Positions 1-6,093 of a stretch of 32,409 nt of DNA are shown here, one piece after another. The DNA lies in the NCBI GenBank assembly GCA_009377605.1, contig WHTT01000072.1:1-32409 (forward strand). The letters run 5' to 3'. The position numbers and the translations under genes are program-made. The first letter of the stretch is position 1; each line of letters begins with the position of its first letter. The notes beneath the pieces are model-generated. The model did not search any database. It had not been told where the DNA came from and worked only from the letters and a program-made list of their open reading frames with translations. The stretch comes from Luteitalea sp. GTDB taxonomy: Bacteria; Acidobacteriota; Vicinamibacteria; Vicinamibacterales; Vicinamibacteraceae.

Positions 1-972
1 CAGCGCGACCGCCGTGGCAGCCTCACGCGAGATCCCAGGGCGCACGGTGCCGACGACTTTCAACCACCAGAATGTTCGCGTCTGTAGCGCGGAGCGATCT
101 GGAAAGAAGCTTGCTTCGAGCTGGAGCGGCAGCCAAAGATCTGGCGACTGACCCACCTGAAGCCCGAAGAAGGCTGGTGGCGTGACGCCGACCACGGTGC
201 ACTGCAGGCCATTCAAGAGGATGGTTCGGCCGATAATCGACGGGTCTCTGGCGAAGCGTCGCTTCCAGAGTCGATCGCTGATGACGACTCTTCCCGCAAC
301 GCTTGGACGATCGTCGTCGGCGATCAGTCGTCGCCCACGCGCTGCCGTGATGCCCAGCGTCGCGAAGTAATTCCCAGACACCAGCTCGCCCATCACGCGA
401 TCCATCCCATCGTCGTCGCGCAGCGTGAGCGGCATGGTTGCGTACGCCGCGAGATGGTCGAAGGCCGTGGAATGCTCGCGTAGCGCCAGATACACGTGGT
501 GCGGGAATTCGCCGCCACCGCTTTCGTAGTGCAGCGAAACTAGTCGATCGCGGGTGGGCACAGGAAGTGGCTTGAACAACCAGGCGTTGGCGGCGGAGAA
601 GACCGCGATGTTCGCGCCGAAGCCGAGCGAGAGGGTGAGGAGCACGATGACAGTGAAACTTGGCTGACGTACGAGCAACCGGGCGGCCTGCCGGACGTCG
701 CTCGTCACGGTCTCCCGCTCCTGCCGAAGCGCATCGCGGAGGCGCACGGCTGGAGAATTCGCTCGATCTCGCCAGCCGAGCGGCCGACCGAGGCGGTGGT
801 CCGTCACAGAGCGAATCGCCTGGCGCCAATACCAGCAGCGCGCCCCACGGCGGCCCAGCCGAGGCAGCACGCTGGTCGTGAACTCCTCGTCCAGGTCGCC
901 GACAATGGCCGATCGGGCCGCGCCCGTTAGTGTGCGGGTCAGAAACCAACGCGCGAGATATGGTGGCTTCAT
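1..972 (-). CDS. ADOP-type ABC transporter permease (MacB/FtsX family), N-terminal part, cut by window edge
   Basis: Reading back from the ATG at 970-972 gives 324 codons with no stop before the window edge, so this is the N-terminal part of a longer gene. Residues 1-55 look like the acidobacterial permease prefix: a GDLDEEF motif at 25-31, then a WYWRQAIRS segment. A linker follows, then a MacB periplasmic-core start with one hydrophobic helix near 105-128 (FTVIVLLTLSLGFGANIAVF), followed by the extracytoplasmic part (VVISDRLWKRRFARDPSIIG). The family works in inner-membrane export or membrane remodelling; the substrate is unknown. The partner regulator PadR lies 56 bp upstream on the same strand, the usual pairing in this phylum. 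No Shine-Dalgarno is visible, and a stable hairpin ends 10 nt before the start codon. An overlapping ORF on the same strand (23-1042) is a wrong-frame shadow. Confidence 0.88.
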   Translation of the reverse strand, partial: MKPPYLARWFLTRTLTGAARSAIVGDLDEEFTTSVLPRLGRRGARCWYWRQAIRSVTDHRLGRPLGWRDRANSPAVRLRDALRQERETVTSDVRQAARLLVRQPSFTVIVLLTLSLGFGANIAVFSAANAWLFKPLPVPTRDRLVSLHYESGGGEFPHHVYLALREHSTAFDHLAAYATMPLTLRDDDGMDRVMGELVSGNYFATLGITAARGRRLIADDDRPSVAGRVVISDRLWKRRFARDPSIIGRTILLNGLQCTVVGVTPPAFFGLQVGQSPDLWLPLQLEASFFPDRSALQTRTFWWLKVVGTVRPGISREAATAVAL

Positions 973-981
973 CGCAGAAAT

Positions 982-1023
982 GGAACCGGGGACCTTTTCG
1001 GTTGCGAAAAGGTATCCGGTTCC
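982..1023. repeat. REP-like hairpin between padR and the permease
   Basis: Arms 982-1000 and 1005-1023 pair at 17 of 19 positions around a 4-nt loop (GTTG). The outer part reads GGAACCGG and the inner part ACCTTTTCG. It fills most of the 56-bp padR-permease spacer and is related in sequence to the block at 19034-19125. In the transcript it would sit just before the permease start codon, so it could lower permease translation relative to padR or stabilise the padR end. The structure is seen directly; the regulatory role is inference. Confidence 0.75.
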
Positions 1024-1028
1024 TTTTC

Positions 1029-1355
1029 CTAGGGCACTTCAAAGCGCGGTCCCAAGTCCGCGGCCAGACCCCTCAGCAGCGCTTGCGTCCGGGCAACCGC
1101 TTCCTCGCCGGCGGGGAGGATGCGGTAGTAGCGTTTGGCGCGCCCACCTCGCTCCGGCGTTGGCTCCCCTAGCCAGGACGTCGCGAGGCCACGCCGTTCC
1201 AAGCGCTCGAGCGCCGTGTAGACAGCGCCAGCGGAGACGACACGACCGGTGCGCTCGGCGAGCTCGCGGCGGATCGTGACGCCATAGGCACGATCGCCGA
1301 GACGCAGGACCGCGAGCAACAGGAGCAGCTCGAATTGGCCGAGGGTCTTGCTCAT
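1029..1355 (-). CDS. PadR-family transcriptional regulator
   Basis: A 108-aa winged-helix protein, the usual size for short PadR regulators that accompany ADOP permeases. The family signature is clear: an N-terminal LGQFELLLLLAVLRLGDRAYG segment, a recognition-helix region around VVSAGAVYTALERLERRGL, and a wing rich in Gly/Arg followed by RYYRILPAGEEAV. It is likely a dimeric repressor of its own operon, controlling the downstream permease. Start is the ATG at 1353-1355. A promoter with TTGACG and TACAAA boxes lies 27-55 bp upstream. The Shine-Dalgarno is weak. The signal it senses cannot be told from sequence. Confidence 0.93.
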   Translation of the reverse strand: MSKTLGQFELLLLLAVLRLGDRAYGVTIRRELAERTGRVVSAGAVYTALERLERRGLATSWLGEPTPERGGRAKRYYRILPAGEEAVARTQALLRGLAADLGPRFEVP

Positions 1356-1381
1356 AGCATTCGCAGCGCAGTTATTCTCTA

Positions 1382-1410
1382 TTTGTAGTAGAAATCTCGC
1401 GTCTCGTCAA
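1382..1410 (-). promoter_or_regulatory. Promoter of padR-permease operon
   Basis: On the minus strand a TTGACG box (1405-1410) is followed after exactly 17 bp by TACAAA (1382-1387), 26 bp before the padR ATG. The surrounding GATTTCTACTACAAATAGAG is AT-rich compared with the rest of the region, and a PadR operator probably overlaps it. A 26-bp core (1387-1412) recurs with 23 identities at 4607-4632, upstream of the AAA ATPase gene. Boxes are seen; activity is inferred. Confidence 0.55.
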
Positions 1411-1436
1411 GCGCTCATGTGGTGAGCTCGCGATCA

Positions 1437-2249
1437 CTATTGTCGGCGCTCGCGCGCGAGCTGTTCGAGATAAAGATTCTCGAAGCGATCGATGGCCTGC
1501 TTGTAGCCCTCCGGGTCGACAAACGATCCGGCTTCGTACTTTTCCCGCATGCCGCACTGCGACCCGTGGGCAGCCACCCAGATATCGGGCGCCAGCGTCT
1601 TCTGCACACGGAACGATTGCGCGAAATCCTCGACGATCCGTGGATAGTACTCGTTATCCACGAGCGGCATCACGACGCTGCCCATGTTCGCGATGGCGAC
1701 GCTGTACGTCTTGCCGTTCTCGACAACGCTCATCGAGTAGCTGACGCTCCCCTTCGAATGGCCTGGCGTCAGGTGTACCTCGAGTTCTGTACCGCCAAGG
1801 CGGACGATGTCGCCGTCGCGTAACCTGCGATCCACCTTGACACGCGTGAACCGGTACTCTTCCGGGAGGAACGGGTCGCTGCGCCCTCCGTCTTCCAGCG
1901 CTGGAGCATCCGCCTCGGTCGCAAACAGACGGGCACGTGTGAGCTTCTGGATCTCCGCGAGAGCCGCAACATGATCGAAGTGCGCCTGCATGATGAGCAG
2001 GATCTCGATGTCCTCTAGCTTGTGACCAAGCTTCTCGACGCTTTCCCGGATCATCTCGGCCGAATCTGCAAGACCGGTGTTGATCAGGATGTGGCCCTCC
2101 GGCGTGGTGATGAGAAAACAGGCCAAGTCTTCCGTGCCGACATAGTGCAGGTTGCCTGCGATCTTGTGCGCCGGGAACGGTGCTTTCCAACTCTCCTGCT
2201 GCGCAGGCAGGAGCATCGTGAGCACCATCAAGAAAAGAGAATGAAGCAT
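1437..2249 (-). CDS. Subclass B3-like metallo-beta-lactamase-fold hydrolase, GOB-like Gln variant
   Basis: A 270-aa protein with a short hydrophobic N-terminus (about residues 1-17), probably a signal peptide, so the enzyme is likely periplasmic. The zinc site reads Q88-A-H90-F-D92-H93, then H164 (LTPGHSKGS) and H228 (DIWVAAHGSQ). Subclass B3 enzymes normally have His at the first position; Gln there is the hallmark of GOB enzymes. The C-terminal DIWVAAHGSQ...REKYEAG segment also resembles GOB as I remember it. B3 relatives hydrolyse beta-lactams, but environmental homologues may have other substrates. Start is the ATG at 2247-2249, 18 bp after the RES toxin stop, so it may be read with the upstream toxin-antitoxin genes. 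Fold confidence is high; beta-lactamase activity is unproven. Confidence 0.88.
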   Translation of the reverse strand: MLHSLFLMVLTMLLPAQQESWKAPFPAHKIAGNLHYVGTEDLACFLITTPEGHILINTGLADSAEMIRESVEKLGHKLEDIEILLIMQAHFDHVAALAEIQKLTRARLFATEADAPALEDGGRSDPFLPEEYRFTRVKVDRRLRDGDIVRLGGTELEVHLTPGHSKGSVSYSMSVVENGKTYSVAIANMGSVVMPLVDNEYYPRIVEDFAQSFRVQKTLAPDIWVAAHGSQCGMREKYEAGSFVDPEGYKQAIDRFENLYLEQLARERRQ

Positions 2250-2267
2250 GGGACTCTATGCTTGGAA

Positions 2268-2768
2268 TCAGCGACGACGATGCGGGGACGGGTGCGCCTG
2301 GGGCGCAGCGGTCAGCTTCCACATCCGTGGATCGTAGACAAAGGGACGCTTCTCCACGATCCGGACCTTAGGATACTCGGCGTGCGCCGCGTTGAGGAGG
2401 ATATTGCGGTCACTCTCGGATAGCACGCTCGGCACGCTCAGGGCCAGCGCTCTGCCCTCGTTGACCCACTTGCCGCCGATTGCCTGGACGCTCGCTGGAA
2501 CCGGTACCGCCTTCCAATTCGTTGGTAGCGCCGTGCGCTCGAGCGACAAGGCGTTGCCCGGCACTTCAATCTTCACCATGAGATGGGGCGACTCCGCGAG
2601 CTCCGGGCCGAGGTGAACGAAGCGCTCCAGATACGCGAGCGCTTCAGTGCTTGCCGTGTAGAGAACCGCCACGCCGGGAGGATTCCAGCGACCGCCGAGG
2701 CGGCGTGCCCCCTCAGCTGAGAGCGGACTTGCCCGAAAATCGGCGGAGATGACGCGCCAGACGATCAC
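2268..2768 (-). CDS. RES-domain toxin (NAD+-consuming family)
   Basis: A 166-aa RES-domain protein. It has the N-terminal WR pair (W4-R5), GGRWNPPG at 25-32, and YTASTEALAYLERFVH, whose conserved Tyr, Ser and Glu belong to the family's ADP-ribosyltransferase-like pocket. Known RES toxins (MbcT, Res) degrade NAD+ and halt growth. Its start is the GTG at 2766-2768, which overlaps the antitoxin TGA (2765-2767) as GTGA, so toxin translation is coupled to the antitoxin. It is followed after 18 bp by the metallo-hydrolase. The ending is rich in His/Arg/Pro and looks disordered. Identification is firm; toxicity is inferred from the family and the operon. Confidence 0.92.
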   Translation of the reverse strand: MIVWRVISADFRASPLSAEGARRLGGRWNPPGVAVLYTASTEALAYLERFVHLGPELAESPHLMVKIEVPGNALSLERTALPTNWKAVPVPASVQAIGGKWVNEGRALALSVPSVLSESDRNILLNAAHAEYPKVRIVEKRPFVYDPRMWKLTAAPQAHPSPHRRR

Positions 2769-3217
2769 GGCAGGACGCCATGGTAAAGGCGATCGAGCAG
2801 TAGCTCGACTTCCGAGGCGCCCGCTTCGGTTCGCATCAGATCGAGCGGCACGCGACCCGCGAGCCCCGGTTGTTCACGCGAGAGCCAGCGGCTCACGCCG
2901 CCATCGGTCTTGAGCAACCGCTTCGCCAGGCTCACGACACGCGCCACGCGCACCAGGGCATTACTCTCCGCCGTCGTCAAACGCCCGTGCCGGACCAGAC
3001 GACGCTCCAGCGTCTTTTCGCTCGTATTGAGTAGCTTCGCAAGGGTGCCGCGCGAAACAGGCAAGCGCTCGACCAATGCCTTCACCGCCGAGCTGTCGAA
3101 GCCGACCAGAGCCTGCTCGTGTAGAAGGGTCTGTGCGGGCCCGGACGCTCGCCGTGTCGCGCCCAGTCGGCGCGCCCCACCCAAGAGATCCACAATGGCT
3201 TCACTATTCGCGGTCAT
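2765..3217 (-). CDS. Xre/MbcA/ParS-type antitoxin (DUF2384) of RES toxin
   Basis: About 150 aa. The middle has a helix-turn-helix-like segment (VSRGTLAKLLNTSEKTLERRL). The C-terminal MbcA/ParS toxin-binding domain contains ARVVSLAKRLL, GVSRWLS, G.VPLDLMRTEAGASEVE and a final LDRLYHGVLP. The family binds and blocks the RES toxin and represses the operon. I chose the ATG at 3215-3217 because an AGGTGA Shine-Dalgarno (3226-3231) lies exactly 8 nt upstream. The GTG at 3227-3229, four codons earlier, falls inside that Shine-Dalgarno and is a less likely start. The gene order antitoxin-toxin and the 4-nt overlap are typical of the Xre-RES type. Confidence 0.92.
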   Translation of the reverse strand: MTANSEAIVDLLGGARRLGATRRASGPAQTLLHEQALVGFDSSAVKALVERLPVSRGTLAKLLNTSEKTLERRLVRHGRLTTAESNALVRVARVVSLAKRLLKTDGGVSRWLSREQPGLAGRVPLDLMRTEAGASEVELLLDRLYHGVLP

Positions 3218-3222
3218 GGTGC

Positions 3223-3243
3223 CCGTCACCTGACGGCATTATA
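3223..3243 (-). promoter_or_regulatory. Toxin-antitoxin promoter -10 and operator palindrome
   Basis: On the minus strand a perfect TATAAT (3238-3243) is followed after one base by CCGTCA-GG-TGACGG (3223-3236), a 14-bp dyad with perfect 6-bp arms. The dyad contains the antitoxin Shine-Dalgarno (AGGTGA, 3226-3231). An antitoxin bound here would block initiation and cover the start region, matching known autoregulation of Xre-RES modules. No good -35 box is visible. The sites are seen; binding is inferred. Confidence 0.6.
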
Positions 3244-3285
3244 GCACCCATTTGACGATAGTTGGGAGAGCACGCGCCCCGCGGG

Positions 3286-4494
3286 TTATGAGGCACCGCG
3301 GGACATCCATTCCCACGCAGGCACGACGTCCACGACGGTCCCTTCCGTTCTGATACGGTCATGCTGGTCGAGTGTGAGGATCAACGGACGGCGTGGCCCC
3401 GGCAAGGCCAGCGCGCGCAAGACGCCTTGCACTTCCCGCTGGCGGTTGAAAGCCGTCAGTTCCGCGCATACCTGCACGGCGGCGGACTCAGTGACGAAGT
3501 CACATCCCCACACGTCCTTCTCGCCCGCGTACGCCACGCGCTCCCCTTGTCGGCGCAGTGCAAGGAAGACCGCATTCTCTAGTCGACGTCCCAGATCGCG
3601 GGTAGCCTGTGGCGAATTGGCGCGGCGGAGGCCGGTGTCAACCGCATAGTACTTGTTGGGCGTGACCACACGCTGCTTGAACGACGGACTGAATTTTGGG
3701 ACGGCGAACGACACATAAGCATCCTCGAGAAACTCAAGATAGCGCGAGGTCTGCGCGACCGTAGGGATCGCGATCGCCTTCGTGAGGTTGTGCATCGAGA
3801 AGGGCTGTCCCGTGTTAGCAAATAGAAAGAGCACGAGATTCATCACGTGGCGCGTCTCACGCAAGGCGTGCCGTATCGTAATGTCCCGCTGGACGATGTC
3901 GCGCAGCAGCGCTTGAAGGAGCCGAGGATCGCGGTCGTGCAGATACATCGGAAAGCCGCCATCGTCGAGAAAAGCACCGAAGGAAGCGGCTCCCGGCTTC
4001 TGGCGCGTGTAGGCCAGGTATTCTGTGTAGCTGAACGGAAACAGCTCGAAGGACAGATGCCGGCCGGTCAGCTTTGCGCCCAGCTCGCGGCCCAGCAGCG
4101 AAGCATTGGAGCCCGTGACGCAAACCGCGCGGCCCCGGTCGAGCAGCGTACGTACCAGCCGCTCCCATTGAGCGACTTCCTGGACCTCATCCAGGAAGAT
4201 CTCCCCGTTCCGCGGCGCGAGCTCTTCCACCAGCTCGAGGAGGGTCGGGAAGTCCGCCGGGGACAGGTCGAAAAGCCGCGTGTCTTCCAAGTTGCAGTAC
4301 AAGGCGTCGGCCCGGCCTCGCATCAATTGGGCTTGGAGAATGCTCTTTCCCGCGCGCCGCACGCCGGTGAGAACGAGCGCGTGACCCGGCCGGGTGGGTA
4401 GCTCCGTGGAGAGCTCACGCAGGACGTCTGGTGCCGGCATCACTGGCGGCCGTTGGTCCTCGAGAATCCCCCTAAGTGTTTCTTTGAGTACCAC
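3286..4494 (-). CDS. AAA ATPase of the AAA_14 / DUF4143 family
   Basis: 402 aa. The Walker A is GVRRAGKS (residues 44-51) and the Walker B is EIFLDEVQ, with D102-E103 at its end. A sensor-like VCVTGSNASLL follows. The C-terminal half carries DUF4143 features: FPFSYTEYL, FPMYL, VQRDI, a winged segment LTKAIAIPTVAQTSRYLEFLEDAY, and KYYAVDTGLRRA...LENAVFLALRRQG. A late D-F-V...Q-V-C-A-E-L stretch recalls a degraded PD-(D/E)XK fold. These ATPases are widespread on accessory DNA and their role is unsettled; links to defence or mobile DNA are proposed but not shown here. Start is the GTG at 4492-4494, since the frame upstream meets a TGA with no other start. The start codon lies inside one of two operator-like repeats. 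Confidence 0.88.
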   Translation of the reverse strand: MVLKETLRGILEDQRPPVMPAPDVLRELSTELPTRPGHALVLTGVRRAGKSILQAQLMRGRADALYCNLEDTRLFDLSPADFPTLLELVEELAPRNGEIFLDEVQEVAQWERLVRTLLDRGRAVCVTGSNASLLGRELGAKLTGRHLSFELFPFSYTEYLAYTRQKPGAASFGAFLDDGGFPMYLHDRDPRLLQALLRDIVQRDITIRHALRETRHVMNLVLFLFANTGQPFSMHNLTKAIAIPTVAQTSRYLEFLEDAYVSFAVPKFSPSFKQRVVTPNKYYAVDTGLRRANSPQATRDLGRRLENAVFLALRRQGERVAYAGEKDVWGCDFVTESAAVQVCAELTAFNRQREVQGVLRALALPGPRRPLILTLDQHDRIRTEGTVVDVVPAWEWMSRGAS

Positions 4495-4532
4495 ACTAGT
4501 GTCATATCACAACAAACACTAGTGTGATATCA
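4493..4532 (-). promoter_or_regulatory. Tandem operator-like repeats at the ATPase start codon
   Basis: Two 17-bp direct repeats, 4493-4509 and 4516-4532, differ at one base and are offset by 23 bp, about two DNA turns. Each contains the perfect 10-bp palindrome ACACTAGTGT next to an ATATCA box. The first copy overlaps the GTG start codon of the ATPase. This geometry suits a repressor that binds two faces-aligned sites and blocks both transcription and translation start. The protein that binds is unknown; the ATPase itself or the neighbouring Xre protein are candidates. Confidence 0.55.
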
Positions 4533-4606
4533 TAAAATACAGTCAATCTCAGGGCGCTCCAGGTCGAGAGTCCGAGCCGAACGCGCCGACGCTCGCTTCG
4601 ATCCAG

Positions 4607-4632
4607 AGTAGAAATCAAACGTCTCGTCAAGC
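4607..4632 (-). promoter_or_regulatory. Second copy of the padR promoter core, -10 box lost
   Basis: On the minus strand GCTTGACGAGACG, three variable bases, then GATTTCTACT match the padR promoter core (1387-1412) at 23 of 26 positions. TTGACG is kept, but the position of TACAAA reads TCTGGA. It lies about 110 bp upstream of the ATPase start. It may be a relic of a padR-type promoter or a binding site kept without its own -10 box. The 230 bp between the ATPase start and the Fic start hold no other convincing gene. Confidence 0.4.
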
Positions 4633-4761
4633 CATCTCTGGGAAGCGGCTTGACGCGGGCGCCAGTCAAGGATACGTTCGGAAGCGAAAGTATCGTTAGT
4701 CTGCCCGCCTTGGCCCTTTGGGCTTCGGCGCGGCGCCCCACGCAAACCGCGGCGAGCACCC

Positions 4762-5913
4762 ATGGCAACAGGGACATTCACCGAACACGGCTGGGGAACG
4801 CTGGTCCCCGTCGCACCGGATCGGTGGGCCTTCGTGCCGCGGTCCTTGCCCCCGTCGCTGGATTTGTCCTGGGACTTCGTCGGTCAGATTGCCGCAGCGG
4901 ACCGCGCGGCCACGGAGCTCGCCAGCATCACGCGCCAGTTGCCGGACCCGCAGCTTCTCGTCGAACCGTTCCTCAAGCGAGAAGCCGTGAGCTCGAGCCG
5001 GCTCGCGGGCCTGCAGGCGACACTGTCCGATCTCTGTATCTTCGAGACCGCAAGCGCCCCTTCTACCGTGCGCAGTCTTGCGGCCGACGTACGGGAGGTT
5101 GCACGCTACGTGCACGTGCTCGAGTACGGCGTGCGTCGTGCCGCGGCGGGCGGGATCACGCTCAGGCTGCTGCGTGAGCTGCACGGACGCTTGCTGAAGG
5201 GGCTGCACACGGCTGGACGCGGTAGCGCCGGCGAGTTCCGCCGCGCGCACGCCTGGGTCGGGCTGGCTGAAGACAACTCCGCGACACGATTGGCCGCGCC
5301 ACCTGGCGCGCTACCGGAGGCGCTCAACGCGCTCGAGCGCTTTCTCCAAGCACCGTCACCGCTGCCACCGCTCGTCCGCGCGGCCCTGATTCACTATCAG
5401 TTCGCTGCCATCCATCCGTTCGCTCGCGCGAACGGGCGGGTCGGCCGTATGCTGATCGCGCTCCTCCTTGGTCGCGAGCGCGTCCTGCCGCAGCCGCTGC
5501 TCTATCTCTCGACAGCGTTGGAGTGTCAGCACGCCGAGTATGAGCGCCTCCTGTTGACGGTGAGTCAGCGCGGCGAGTGGAGCCCATGGATTCGGTTCTT
5601 CCTGCAGCTGGTCGTCACCACGGCGAGAGACGGCGTGCGTCGAGCGGATAGCCTGCTGACCCTGCGCGCCACCTATCGCGGACGGGTCGCAGGCGCTCGT
5701 TCGTGTGATCTGCTGATGAAGCTGCTCGATCACCTGTTTGCACATCCGGTCGTCACCATCCCCGGTGTCGCCAAGCTCCTGGACGTGACGCCGCGGACCG
5801 CGCGACTCACCATCCGCAAGCTGGAAACGGCAGGCTTGCTGGAAGAAGCGACCGGACGACAGCGATATCAGATGTTCATCGGGCGCTCGATCCTCAAAGC
5901 CTTAGAAGATTAG
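4762..5913 (+). CDS. Fic-domain protein with substituted catalytic and inhibitory motifs
   Basis: 383 aa with the layout of large class II-type Fic proteins: an N-terminal Fic_N region (about 30-95), the Fic core (about 110-260), and a C-terminal winged helix (about 315-383; VVTIPGVAKLLDVTPRTARLTIRKLE). The active-site loop is H218-PFARANGRVGR229. The usual form is HPFx(D/E)GNGRxxR, so the metal-binding acidic residue is Arg222 and the next Gly is Ala223. The N-terminal inhibitory motif, normally SSxxEG, reads S78-S-R-L-A82-G, so the inhibitory Glu is Ala. GEFRRAHAWVG, the usual region before the active site, is intact. Family members transfer AMP to target hydroxyls; this one may be inactive or use other chemistry. 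Start is the ATG at 4762, with no clear Shine-Dalgarno. Confidence 0.9.
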   Translation: MATGTFTEHGWGTLVPVAPDRWAFVPRSLPPSLDLSWDFVGQIAAADRAATELASITRQLPDPQLLVEPFLKREAVSSSRLAGLQATLSDLCIFETASAPSTVRSLAADVREVARYVHVLEYGVRRAAAGGITLRLLRELHGRLLKGLHTAGRGSAGEFRRAHAWVGLAEDNSATRLAAPPGALPEALNALERFLQAPSPLPPLVRAALIHYQFAAIHPFARANGRVGRMLIALLLGRERVLPQPLLYLSTALECQHAEYERLLLTVSQRGEWSPWIRFFLQLVVTTARDGVRRADSLLTLRATYRGRVAGARSCDLLMKLLDHLFAHPVVTIPGVAKLLDVTPRTARLTIRKLETAGLLEEATGRQRYQMFIGRSILKALED

Positions 5914-5923
5914 CGGCATCGGC

Positions 5924-6090
5924 GTAGAAGGTTCGAGGTTCGAGGTTCAAGGTTCGAGGTGGGGGCAGGACGGGGCGTTCGGGGTTCACGATTCGCGCTC
6001 GCCCTTTCTGCCCGACAGGTTCGACGAAGCCACCGAAGCTGCGCCCCGCCCCGACCTCGAACCTTGAACCTCGAACCTCGAACCTTCTAC
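5924..6090. repeat. Perfect 37-bp inverted repeat of GGTTCGA heptads
   Basis: Arms 5924-5960 and 6054-6090 are exact reverse complements over 37 bp, separated by 93 bp. Each arm consists of the heptad GGTTCGA (one unit GGTTCAA) in about four tandem copies. The block fills the space between the convergent Fic and M1 peptidase genes. The heptads continue to the peptidase stop codon (TAG, 6094-6096) and encode its last residues (EGSR). As RNA from either strand this would form a very stable stem, so it may end transcription in both directions. Confidence 0.9.
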
Positions 6091-6093
6091 CTC

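Noticed and set aside
23-1042. A 339-codon minus frame over the permease
   Set aside because: Arg-rich sequence with no family features; the frame from 972, open to the edge, gives a clear ADOP permease.
1375-1393. TTCT...AGAA dyad over the padR -10 box as a PadR operator
   Set aside because: Only four bases per arm pair, too weak to call apart from the promoter.
4530-4781. 83-aa minus-strand frame between the ATPase and Fic genes
   Set aside because: No Shine-Dalgarno, no family resemblance, and it runs across the promoter-like copy at 4607-4632 and the operator repeats.
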